DNA of 64,000 bases from Cerioporus squamosus (lineage: Eukaryota > Basidiomycota > Agaricomycetes > Polyporales > Polyporaceae): positions 186,001 to 250,000 of the forward strand of contig JABYQS010000005.1 in the NCBI GenBank assembly GCA_022592435.1, given 5' to 3'. The notes below the pieces were generated by a model. It worked only from the letters and a program-made list of their open reading frames with translations. It was not told where the DNA came from and ran no database searches. Positions 23,664 through 34,409 of the stretch are shown piece by piece (position 1 is the stretch's first letter; each line of letters begins with the position of its first letter). The position numbers were made by a program, and so were the translations under genes.

Positions 23664-24839
23664 GCGCAACGCACTCCGGGGCGTCGGCGGATGGGGGTGC
23701 CGTACGTCGCGGCGGGGGGAGGATCCGGTCGCGGTCGAGGTTGGGGCGGGTGGTCGATGGAGCACTGACACGGACTCGGATTGCTGCAGTCGTCTGTCCC
23801 TTGTGATTGGTTTATGCCACCAGAGATTCTAACTCGTTCAGGAAGCCTTGGACGCGGATGCAACCGCTGTGCGCTCATCTCCGAGTGCGGATTCGCGTGG
23901 TGGCAGGTGCCAGTATGGCTGTCAACGCTCGCGCTTCCCACCGTAAAATGAAGTTGATCTGGGTGAAATATTGCAGAAGCACCTCCGTGAGGCGTGCCGG
24001 CATGAATCAGGACGACATATTGTCGAAGCATCGTTGGGACGGGAGATGACACGCTGCGCGCAATATTGGGCCTCCCGACGAGCCGTCAGGCGATGGACGC
24101 AATTGAGTTCGATATCGCAAAGCACAAAGGAAGAGCAGATGGGGCAGGTAGGGCCCCCCGCCCGACCCTCGGCGGACACAGAAGGCAATGCCGGCGGCAT
24201 GGGAGGCGTTCGCGGAGCTGCAGCACAGAGGCGAGATGAAAGTCAGATTGGGCATGTCTGCAGTGCGTGGGAGGCCCCAAGGGCGATCTCGTCGTGCGTG
24301 TGTCCGGCTGGCGGCTGCGCGCGCCCACGACCGCCCCTCCTCCGTTCCGCCCACGCGAGCAAGCCATTCAGCGGCCAGCCGCCCGCGTCTTCTGGTGCGG
24401 CCACGCCTGCTCTTCTCGCCCCCACGCCCCGCTTCTCGACCCACGTTTGTGTACCTGTCTTGATCGTTGTCGTATGCGCTGGCACTTGCAGCGGCCGCGA
24501 GGACTCAGGAGCTGCTGTTGCTGCGTGCGCCCGCCCTGAGCACCCCGCCGACCCTGACACAACGACGATGCCCATGCCGCGCTGCACACCGCCGGTCTCT
24601 CGCGCGACGCGTGTTCGGACATAGTGCGTCTCGTTGCGGGGCCCGTGATGTCCCTGTGCTCCAGGTCGCACTGTGGAGCGTCCCGTGCGTGTTACGTTTG
24701 TGCACTGAATGGGTCTGCGCAGGTCATAATAAGTACTCTGGACTCGCGCACTACCTTCGCCCCTCAAGCCTTCGACTTCGGGACGCTTACGGTGACGTGA
24801 CGACCTTCGTGGCGTGGCCCGACAAACAAGCTAATAGCA
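23664..24839. other. Intergenic stretch between zinc-cluster copies
   Basis: Open frames on both strands (23971-24624 +, 24007-24444 -) overlap and carry no recognisable motif. A CSAW string near 24.26 kb recalls the exon-2 end of the zinc-cluster genes but has no supporting context. Confidence 0.35.
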
Positions 24840-25130
24840 ATGTCTGGGAAGACTCGGAAGCACGCATGTGTAGGTGCGCCCGTGCTGGGATTGGCAATGT
24901 TCAAGCTCAAACAGGTACGTGCTCGATGGTCCGCACAGGTGGGACAAGCTCCCGACTCCCCAGTGCCTGCCGGATACCTGCAGGCTGCACGGTCCAGACA
25001 GAGGCCTCTGGTCACCTGCAGAGACGCCAGCGAAGCAAGGTGCGTGCTGCGCTGTGGCATATCCGTTGATGCCACGCGCCTTCCTCCCAGCGAAGACATC
25101 GTGAAACGCCTCTTCTCGTGACACATGATG
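24840..25130 (+). pseudogene. Decayed zinc-cluster family copy
   Basis: The frame begins like an intact member: MSGKTRKHACV, then GG TGC GCC, where one missing base would give the CXXC start of cluster A. After a likely intron the text reads CLPDTC..., GLWSPAETPAKQGACCA, which parallels ECVWPAERAGRACRQC of member ZC4. A later segment CEDIVKRL has the CX6 spacing of cluster B with leucine where the cysteine should be. Cysteines are lost and spacing is disturbed, so a coding function is unlikely. The assignment rests on these partial matches and on its position between two intact members. Confidence 0.4.
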
Positions 25131-26234
25131 GCATTGTCATCTCCCAGCCCCCTGCGCTCGATGCCTCATATCAAGGACACGGTCATGGTGGGCGTCATGA
25201 CCCAGGGACGAGCCTGCGTGGTGAGAACATTCATTGCTTTGGCTCTCTGCGCATTGCCGGGATCTGCCCGCGTCCTGCATTCGAATTTCCACGTCTCGCA
25301 GCGTCCGCCTAGCACCACGAGTCGCTCGCGTAGATTCTCCTGCTGCGCCGGGATCTGGGCATCTTGACAGGTCCAGACGGAGAGGGCTGCCAGCATGCCC
25401 GCACGCGAGGTGTCGTCCCCGCCCCGATGGGAGCCCTCGACCCGCCGCAGCCGGGCGCGCACGGCGGCATGCGCGCGAGTCATCGCGTACTCGGTACCTC
25501 ATCGTTTGCTAATTGTCAGGAGCCCGAAATAAGTCTCCGCCGGGATCAATGGGGGGCGTTGCAGGCAGGCGAGAGCCGACTGGCAAGGAGTCGGACACCG
25601 CTTGGGTCGGTGGCGAACGGGACTCGCGATGGCGCGCCGGGCTCGTTGGCAAGAGGCTCGTCGGCGACGGCGACTTGACGGTCGTCCCCGGGCCATGCCG
25701 CGCGGACGCTGGGCAGGAGGGTCGGGTAGCGGATTCGGTCAAAGTCCTGACAGCAACAGGTGCCGCTAGTGCGGCGGCCACGCCACCCGTCCTCAATCAC
25801 CATCCTCATTTCCCGGGTCTCGTGTCCTGGTTCTCGCTCTGCTGGCGACACTGCACGGCGTTTTCCAGCGAGCCCATAGGCTGCCCGCAGGCGTCGCGCG
25901 AGGTCCGTCGAGGGTCCGAACTCTATGCCGGCGGGCACTTGGGCAAATTCGCTTATTGGAGGACGCGCGTCCCAGGTGAGCGGACTCGGAGGCCCTGTCC
26001 TCGGATGTCCATCCCATTCCGTTATTCGACAGCGTATGTTCCCACCTCGCTCTCGCACATCAATTCCGCGCCCTGGAAGGCAATCCGAAGCGAGTAGCGC
26101 CTCAGAAAGGCAGTGCCCACATCCAGCCGCAACGTTATTTCTTTTGCGCTCCCCACATCATGGACGCCATATAGCCCAAGCCCGCGCCGGCTGCTTCCTC
26201 GGTCTCCCTCCCCTGCCCCTCCCTCCCGCGAGCC
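25131..26234. other. Intergenic stretch upstream of ZC4
   Basis: Several overlapping open frames (25166-25483 -, 25513-26097 +, 25546-26058 -) are seen in GC-rich sequence without domains. The last 60 bases before 26235 are pyrimidine-rich (CCCTCC runs), typical of a fungal leader. Confidence 0.35.
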
Positions 26235-27031
26235 ATGCAGAAGGTCGTGTCCCGGTTCACGAAGCGTCGCGCCCAGCGCGGCCAGCCCAAGCACTCTCGC
26301 GGCGAGACTGCCTGTGTCAGGTGCGCGTCCACGAAAAGTACGTGTCTGCATTGACGTTGCGGTGCTCTTCGCGGACGCGTGCGTTCTCACTGCGCCGTTC
26401 CAGCTAAGTGCACGAAGTCCTCCGCAGACCCACAAGGACGATGCGGCAGGTGTATCGAGAAGAAACACGAGTGTGTGTGGCCCGCTGAGAGGGCCGGGCG
26501 AGCATGCCGACAGTGGTTCGTTTCTCGACGCGTTCGGGGCCGGCGGCCATGCTGACTATCTGGTCCGCAGCCGCGACGCCAAGATCCGTTGCCCACATGT
26601 CCGCTCTCATTCGACCGCACGCAACGGGACCGAGCATCCTATTGCTGACGCTACTCCTCACGCAGGTCCGTGCTTCGCTCATTTCGTCTGTTCGACATCT
26701 CATGTCACGCTGCCTTCGCGGTTTCATGCACGCCCGATCGCGTTCGCTCAGAAGCAGGCCCGGCGTCCACGCCTCCGCCCGTCGCAGGTCCTTCTAACGC
26801 GGCTGTTATTCTCAACCCCGGTACGTACCTATCCTTCGACTTAACCTTAAGCGCTTGCCGACTGCCGACTCTCCAGATGAACCTGTTCATCCGTACGTCG
26901 CCGGCTCGCAGCCTCGTCTGCATGTCGACACCAACATGAACGCATACGACACCCCTGGGACCCCGCCGTCAGTTGCCAGCAGCCCGCGATCCGACTACTG
27001 GTCCATCGTTTTGTCTGACGACTCGCGCTAA
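26235..27031 (+). CDS. Zn(II)2Cys6 protein with a complete cluster A and half a cluster B, family member ZC4
   Basis: Exons 26235-26337, 26404-26515, 26571-26665, 26752-26820 and 26877-27031 give 177 residues. The N-terminus is basic (FTKRRAQRG). Cluster A has Cys 27, 30, 37, 48, 51 and 58 (CVRCASTKTKC, CGRCIEKKHEC). Cluster B keeps only Cys 69, 72 and 79 (CRQCRDAKIRC); the following residues, PHVRSHSTARNGTEHP, contain no cysteine but three histidines. The intron inside the Cys72 codon and the phase-1 introns are conserved. The tail ends RSDYWSIVLSDDSR, an YW version of the family WW motif. Either cluster B has lost function, or histidines replace some ligands. Reading frame and splice sites are otherwise intact, which argues against a plain pseudogene. 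Confidence 0.68.
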
Positions 27032-29599
27032 GCCCTTTCCTTCTATCATTACTTCGTTCGACTTTGGATAGTTCACGTTCATGGATACATACACGCACTC
27101 ATGGCCGGCCCAAGCTTCGTTGATACACTACCATCGCTGTATTGCACCAGCACCCACTACTCCTGCCTCGTACATACTACATAGTCTAATCTTCCTCGGT
27201 CTCGTCCACTTGGCCACTCTGCTCCACGTTGTAGCACTATGTTCCCTTGTTTGCTCCAGTATCGCTACCCGCTCTAATTGTTCTCCCCCTCCAATTGTAG
27301 TATTTTGTTGGTGCCCTTGGCGTCCGCTCATCAGACCCGCGACGATCGATATTCGTCGATCAGGCATCAAGATTCGCGCAGCACGCTCAGCTGACCAACT
27401 GGCAACTCACTTAGACGTCGCACTCCAAGAGCATCGCTCTTGCCCCGCCCATGGGCCCGGTCCGTGCATGGGCATATCCGGCATCCGCGTGATCGGTCGA
27501 GGCCGATAGACGTTCTCAGACGTTGTGTACGTTGTTCACTTGTGCTTGGCCGCGTGAAACGCTGCTGCGCGCGTGGGCTCGGACTGCCGACCGACGTTAA
27601 CCCTTAGCCTCGCCTCAAGCGAAGCCCCGCTTGTGGGCTTCAGCGCGATGGGCATCTCATCGGCAGCTTCGTACAGAGCCGCCTGTAGCGAGGATCGCGG
27701 GCAGGCTCGAGCGGCGGCCCGGCCTGGCACCATTGAGAAAGGCGGGGACGAAGGGACGCATCAGGTTCTTTTGGCGCGGGAGGGCGCGACGCCAGAAATA
27801 CACGTAACAGAACTCCCATGAGAGGCTTTCGACGGTATACGGATTGCCTGTTGTGCGTCCCAAGGCCCACACAGTTATATTCTGGGTTGCGCCCGGTGTG
27901 CTGACGTACTGGGTCCTGGGTGTCTGGGCTTACTGCGGAGATGTTCGGGCTTGTGGTCCAGTGGTGGAGCGAGCAGTGTCTTCTGCCCGAGTCGCTCAGC
28001 AGTCACTGGTAGGAAAAGCCGAGCGTCGCTACAGCTGTCAGAGCCCGGATCCCGCCATGCCGTCAGGGTCAAAGCGGCCACGATGACGAGCAGCTGAAGT
28101 CATCTTGGACCCTGTCGCGCGTGCGCGAGAAGTCCGAAAGGCGGACTCTTGGCCCAGATATCAACTGGGGTGGTCGATCTAGGGGAGCAGCGTCAACTAG
28201 ACAGAAGCCAGCAATATCTGGCGGGATTAATTGACACATCTCACCAGACTTCAGGGTCTCTAGGTGCCGCTCACGAAGGTCCGCGCGCCAACAATGCAGC
28301 TGCTCGAAAGCGACATTGGCATGAACACGCTCGTACTCTCTATACTTGAGGAAGTGTCAGAAACTACGTGGCAAGTCAGTACTAGTGACATACCAGGGCC
28401 ACGCGCGAATTCTTCTTATCTGACCCATCAGTAACCACATCACTTGAGGGACCCAGACAGGATCTCTTGTGTAACGGATCTGGGAAGATTGGGACCGACA
28501 GACAGCATGAGGGTCCCAATATTCTGATGAGAAAAGGTCTAGACGGAGGACAACACGTCGAAGTGTCTGCCACCGGAAGAAAAACCGGCCACGTGGCGGG
28601 CGTCTGAGCCGACTCCGAGTTTCGCGGGCAGGGCAGTGCGCTCGCCCGGCCCTTCTTGAAGTTCTTCAGCTCAAGCTGCCAGTACCTCCAACGTCCGGAT
28701 CCCCCCTGTCCTGCATCGCTCTCTGGACTCGCTCGTCGATGCAATATGAAGCTTGATCAATTAAGTGCCCCATACGTCAATCTCCGTCTCGTGAGCCTGG
28801 TCAATATATGTACCTATCTTCTCCGAGACGCTGCCTGAGGCTTCCGGAAGCTCGAACGGTGGCAGGAGGCTACGGAACGGATGTATGTGGTCACCGCGTT
28901 GCTACGTAGAATTAGTACAGCTCACGACTTATCATTGGTTCCTCCACCAGCGATACCCCGCAGGTTCTTTCTCAGCCGTGGGCATCGAAGTCACGGTCCG
29001 TCCTTCTTGTTCCGACAGATGTCTCGAAAGACCGAGCGCAGCCAGGAACGCCCAGAGACGGTGGGGTGAAGGGACACAAAAGGTACGAATGACTGCATCT
29101 TCCGCGTCAGGTGTTCGCGCTTGAGTAGAATTGCAGCTTGCGGGGATAGCGCGCCCGTTGGGGGCTTCCTTGGATGCATGATCCCTTCCCACCGATGTCG
29201 CGGATAGCCATCAGCAGGAGCTGATTCGAAGGCCCCTCTGCCTACTTCCCGCCGAGATGAACACGTACGCGTCGTCCCAGGAGCGAGCTGGGACAGCACG
29301 GCACCCCTCGAACCCACACGGCCCAGCCGGCGACGCGCGGACAGGCGGGGGGTCGTGCAATCTAGCTCAGATCTACAGGCCCGAGGAAAGAGGTGCAAAA
29401 ATAGATTGCTCCTCATCCCGGGTGGCCAGCAGTTGGTTCGCATTTTCTTTTCTTTTCTTTTCCATTGTCCTCTCAGTTGGCAGTACGCCGTATCGCAATT
29501 GTTCCCTCGCGGCATGCTTCCATTCGTTGATATATGCCAACAACGAATAGGCCCGTCGCATTCCTCGATCGTATCATACATTCGGGTGCGATATAGTAC
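27032..29599. other. Long gene-poor stretch
   Basis: No gene recognised. Frames at 27081-27509 (+) and 28991-29695 (-) are open but show no domain. The minus one covers 234 codons and overlaps the zinc-cluster relic on the other strand. A TTTTC tract occurs at about 29447-29465. Confidence 0.35.
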
Positions 29600-29904
29600 A
29601 GGCTTGCTTCCTCTTGCCTCCCATGTTCGCTGCTCGCCGTGCAGCAACTCATCGAAGCTGTCTGCCAGCGCGGCTGCCGAGAGAAATTTACGCATTCTTT
29701 ACTTCGGATGTGCTCATGCAGTGCGAACAGGTCCCGGGCAGAAGAATGGTCAGGCGGCTTCGCTGGCTGCGTCCCCTATCACATCTAGTCGCCCAGTTCC
29801 CCATCTGCCGCGTCTGCTGCTCAGCATCTAGCGTGCGCTCAGCTCGTGATCACCAACGTGCAAGAGCAGAAATCAAATCAATATACAGAAGCCACCGGAG
29901 TTAG
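29600..29904 (+). pseudogene. Decayed zinc-cluster family copy with cluster spacing preserved
   Basis: A first segment reads RCSPCSNSSK, like the start of cluster A. After an intron-like interval the frame gives QCEQVPGRRMVRRL and on to RWLRPLS. Compared with KCEDVPGHSSCKKC of member ZC5, the order and distances are identical, but Cys4 is valine, Cys5 is leucine and Cys6 is serine. Further on, VCCSASSVRSARD matches CCSACTRSKTRC of ZC2 with both later cysteines replaced. Intron 2 appears absent. Exact spacing with lost ligands indicates a former member under relaxed constraint. Confidence 0.5.
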
Positions 29905-30934
29905 GGCTGCAGTTTACGAGAAAGAGGCCGGCGGAACTCCTGGAGCCTCGATCCGAGTATGTGGTGGGTGAAAGCGCTGAGAGTGGCATGATGGTACGTG
30001 ACAATTGGCGTTCTATCTGGACTCTTCATTCTCTGGTGCCGCCGAGAGCCGTGATGCCGCCGATACAAAGTCGCGGAGTTGACAACGGCGCGTTGCCAAC
30101 CCAGCAGTGAGACGTAAGTGTCTCTGGCACGATGCGTTTCATGTTCATGCCCTCTCTCACGTAATAGTCGTGGACGCGCCAACCTATCTCTCTGGGTGCT
30201 CGGAGCGGGGCATAATTCAGAAGACGATGTGCACCAATTGCCACGCCCGACCGAGGCTTATAGCCTGCCCGGACAAAAAGCGCACTGACACATGATCCTG
30301 CATGTCAAGGTTTTCTCGATGATGCTGTGACGAATTTCCTCAATGCACGCCGAGTACACAACTCTCTCGGGGTACACGCGCCCTCTGCCTCGTCGAGTAC
30401 TTATGCGGAAGTAGCAACTCAACCAGTACGAGGCGATGCAGAGGGCATTGCCTCCTACGTAGCGCCATTTTCTATTGTTCTCAAAGAAATGCCACTCTCA
30501 TCTCGGAACGTCAGGAAGCATCGCAATAACGGAGGACCCTGTTCAGCCTCGCTCCCGTACCGGTCTCCAGTCGCTTCGGCCTTATGAAGATGGAGAAGGT
30601 GTCCTTGGACCCTGCATCCCACGCGCTTGGTGCAGGGGCGCGTGGGTGCGCCATGTCGAAAGAACCACAGTACTAATATCGATATTTACACAAAATGGAT
30701 TCCGCAATATTCGTTCGCCCCTTGTGTACGCCGCTTCACCAAGTTGGTCATTCGCAGATCCCGTCAGAACTCTACATCGCCGCACAATCCAAGGTTTCGT
30801 CGCGGCGGCTCTGAAGTTGACCCCGCTCGTCACTTTTTCCGTCCTCTGGAGTACTTAATCCCTCCAGATGATGCGCGGCTCTCCCATCCCCTCCCTGTTC
30901 TTCGTCTCTCTCTCTCACCTGCCCCCCGCCCACA
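29905..30934. other. Intergenic stretch upstream of ZC5
   Basis: No gene recognised. The 40 bases before 30935 are CT-rich (TCTCTCTCTC), consistent with a fungal promoter or leader. Confidence 0.35.
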
Positions 30935-31765
30935 ATGGCTCCTGGTGTCAAAAAGTCGGCGTGCACTGGATGTTCTCGGCTCAAGCGTGCGTATATCGCC
31001 CCCTATCAGCCCTCCGTCATACCGACCACCTCCCATACCCGCTCAGTGAAGTGCGAGGACGTCCCTGGCCACTCCTCCTGCAAGAAATGCGCAGCCAAGA
31101 AGCGGCCTTGCGAGCGGCCGGCGCCGGGCCAAGGACGTTGCAAGAAGGCGTGCACACCGTGGTAAGCCGTGCCCTCTGCTACCGTGTACATACCGATGAC
31201 CTATTTCATAGCAGGCACGCCAGAACACGATGCGATAGAGACTCGCAGGGTGGCGACTGTCAGAGGTGCATAGAATTGGACATCCCCTGTTCGTTCGGTG
31301 AGTGTGAGAGTCCCTCGTCTCAGATGTAGTAGCTGACATGCAGCGTGCTTCCGTGCCCCTTCATAGGCCAAGGTCCCACCGCCAACGAGCCTCAGGCGGG
31401 CAAGCACGCTTGCCCCGGACTCGAGCCCATGGTCACTCCGGAGACGATGACCGGAGACTATATGCTTGAAGCTGCCGCTGGACCGAGCTTCAGCCAGTCG
31501 GAGACACGCCTCACTCGTGCGTCCCCACTCCCCTCCCCTCCCCTGCGCCGTTTCTATGCTTATATCCGCCGTTCCTTGCCTAGTCACCACGGATGATGAA
31601 GCAGGTGGCGTAGTGGCCTCGGCGCCAGCCTTCAAGTTGTCGGTCGATGTCGATCTGGCTGCTGCCGACGACACCGTATCCGGTCCCACCTCAACAAGCA
31701 GTACTCAAAACAGCCCGAACAGCAACTGGTGGGCTGTGTGTGTCGTGCCTTCTCCCGATGCATGA
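30935..31765 (+). CDS. Double Zn(II)2Cys6 cluster protein, family member ZC5 (reference member)
   Basis: Exons 30935-30986, 31047-31161, 31212-31297, 31367-31516 and 31584-31765 give 194 residues. Cluster A: Cys 10, 13, 20, 29, 32, 39 (CTGCSRLKLKC, CKKC). Cluster B: Cys 53, 56, 63, 72, 75, 82 (CTPCRHARTRC, CQRCIELDIPC). The Cys56 codon is split TG|C by intron 2; introns 1 and 3 are in phase 1. The acidic, serine-threonine-rich tail ends SPNSNWWAVCVVPSPDA. Both clusters carry the lysine and arginine residues that contact DNA in Gal4-type clusters, so nuclear DNA binding is expected; no coiled-coil dimer region follows, which is unusual for that class. Splice sites are all canonical GT-AG and the gene looks fully intact. 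Confidence 0.78.
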
Positions 31766-34409
31766 CTGATTCTTGGTGCGTCAGTTCTCAGTTCTTAGCC
31801 ACGCCGTACTTACAATTCCAACAGGTAGCATACGTCGTACTCTATCCCGTCTAGTATACCCTCGCCTAGTTTAACACTTCAGTACACGCATTCACTCCTT
31901 CGCCCATTCGCAGGTTACTGTTATCGCACTATGTACCCCGCCTATCTCATTCCACTAATATATACCCGTCCGGGACCGCTTGCGTCCCGCACATCTCATG
32001 CTCCGTTTATTGGTTGCTCGAGGTCCACGAGAACTTTGACTTCCGAGATTAACCAATAGTTCGTGCTTACGTGGTTCCCAACCTAGCCGTCACGAGCCTC
32101 AAGTGGAAGGTATAGGCAGTTGAATGGCCTTCCCGCTGCGTAGATACTTTGCTGTCCGACGGAGGAACCTGTGTGGCGCACTGGGAATAGGCACTGCCGG
32201 GACGAGACGGAATCCGTCGCTGCCGAACACAGGCACCTCGACGCTTGAGGCCCACTGCAGGATCGCTCATAGCTCTCGACGTCAACTCCAATAGAGCGCA
32301 TGCGCGAGAGGTACTGTACGTAAGTGCATTCCAGTGGGAAAGAATTCGCCAGCCCTCCCGACGGGCAGAGGCGTGTCAGTGGCAAGCGGGAGATACCCGT
32401 TTACTTGAATGATGGTTAACGCATACCTCTCGTCGACCCTGAATGCCGCTCCCGCGACGAAAAACCCATCGTCATAGCGTCCTATTGCTCCTAACCCGCA
32501 CGGACACACAAGCACAGCATAGTTGCGGTTTGTCTTGTTCGGCCTCCCAGCCCTCTGTCGTCGGGGAACCAGTGCGTAGCCTCCAGAGCGGGAGAATTTG
32601 CATGACAACCCAGCAGAAGCATAACCTGCATTGTAGCTGTACAGGGGAGCATAGGATACCTAGTCTGGCCTGAGGATGCGACCGAAGAGTTCATGGACGT
32701 CGGAGTGGGCACGGGCTCAGACGCTCGGGTCAAGTTGGCCACCCAAGTCGATGAGCGCTTGCTACCAAGTTGAAGTTCCAGTTCCCTCTTTGGCACAGCA
32801 GCGTACCACTCTCCTACTCACCCCCCGCACGCCCCCATTCTCAGACGACTGTCCTGGATGGACATAGAGGGAACGATACCTTGCGTCTCAGCTCTTCCAC
32901 CGTGAGGAGACTGCGGTAACTGCCACCAAGCGGCCCTTCAAGCCATCATGGCAACAGCGGCAGTGTCCATCATTTGGCCTTGTCCGTCTCGGAGGACGTG
33001 CAGTGAGGGGCACTGAGTCCTCGGGACTCAGGACGCTCTCTCCGTCGCGTGATGGCCTACTAACAGTTCTGTTTCACTTCGCGCAGAATAGCCTCCGCAT
33101 GTCGCCATAGGCTCGAAGACGGAGACGGCCTGGCAACCCGAGCAAGCGTAGGGAGCGCGACGTGCGACTGCTACTTCGCACACTCCATGGGAACCTACTT
33201 GGCGAGATGACAATTGCTGCGGAGTGTAGCTTGATTGTAATGGGTGTACTCCGTCATTTCGGTGAGTACCTATTTATGTAGATCGTTGATGATGGCGAGT
33301 AGCCGGCCGCGGCCAGCGAGATGCATCTCCGCGGCAGAAAGGACTTATTAGAAAGACCGTCTTGTCACGAACTCGGTGAGTACTCCTACGAGCAAATTTA
33401 TCTTCGCTACGGTCCATCTTCGACCCTCTAGACAAGTCGACGTTGTACGGAGCTCTTCTACTGGTCGGCTACAACAATGGCGCTTCGGCGACCGCCAACC
33501 GCAAGACACTCTATATAACTGGAGAGACTCTTTCCCTCACGTGAGCTACGACAATATGCATTTACGCCGCGTCCATGTCCGTTATACGCCGAAGGTAAGT
33601 AGTGCGTCTTGGATTCCCGCTGATTACTAACCCAGCTGTCCCCGTCCTAACTAGATGTCAGTCGTATCGAGCTGATGTTCACAGATCACGTCAACACTCG
33701 GTGACTTCGGTGTCCAGATAGCTGCTCCCATGTCCGATGGGACTCGCTCCCGACAGGCTCTACACACAGACTGGTAAGTCGGGAAACGGCGAACGCGATA
33801 TCCGGCCGTGTATTCTCTGCCTTTGGCGCTGAACAGATATTGCAACATCGATAGCAAGGAGAGCGACGAGGCGTCACAGCGCCGACAAATCCTCGCCGAC
33901 TCTACCGACAGGGCGTCTCTTAGCATCGTCCAGACATCGTGGTCCTGCAGAGCGATGCCAGCTACCCAAAGTACGCTGTCCGCCGATCGTGCTCCTGCAT
34001 ATGCTTAACGAGGCACATCCCTTGGCGGCGAATAGGCAGACTCGCCCGTCTTGATGTCTCGAAGCAATGAACTCGGCGGTTCGTTGTGCTGAGTGCATAC
34101 CACCATCGCCTCCTGCGCATCGGTTCCCCACCGTGGCCTGCTGCATGTACTTACACGATGTATTACGATACATGTACACCATAAGAATCACTTTTGATAA
34201 ATCACCGCAAGACCGCGCGTTCCGAGCGCGATGCACCGCATGAGCTCACTGCGTTGTGACCTGTATCATGTGATCGCGTTGAAACGCGTCACAGTTGTGT
34301 TCCCGTGCGCGCGCGTCGCGACAACCTCGACCACGACCACTGGGTGACGCATACAAGTCCTGCTGTTCTTCCGAACCTGTATCTCCCCCCAAGCAAACTT
34401 GTGCACCAC
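31766..34409. other. Gene-poor stretch with possible weak zinc-cluster relics
   Basis: Minus frames at 33028-33213 (RRAPYACSGCQA) and 33651-33926 (ARICRRCDAS, later SVCRACRERV) contain CXXC strings with nearby arginines, similar to cluster A starts, but no complete cluster. An 8-bp perfect inverted repeat CTGAGTCC/GGACTCAG lies at about 33012-33030. No other feature is supported. Confidence 0.35.

Noticed and set aside
28991..29695. 234-codon minus-strand frame
   Set aside because: No domain, overlaps the better-supported relic on the other strand, and looks like chance.
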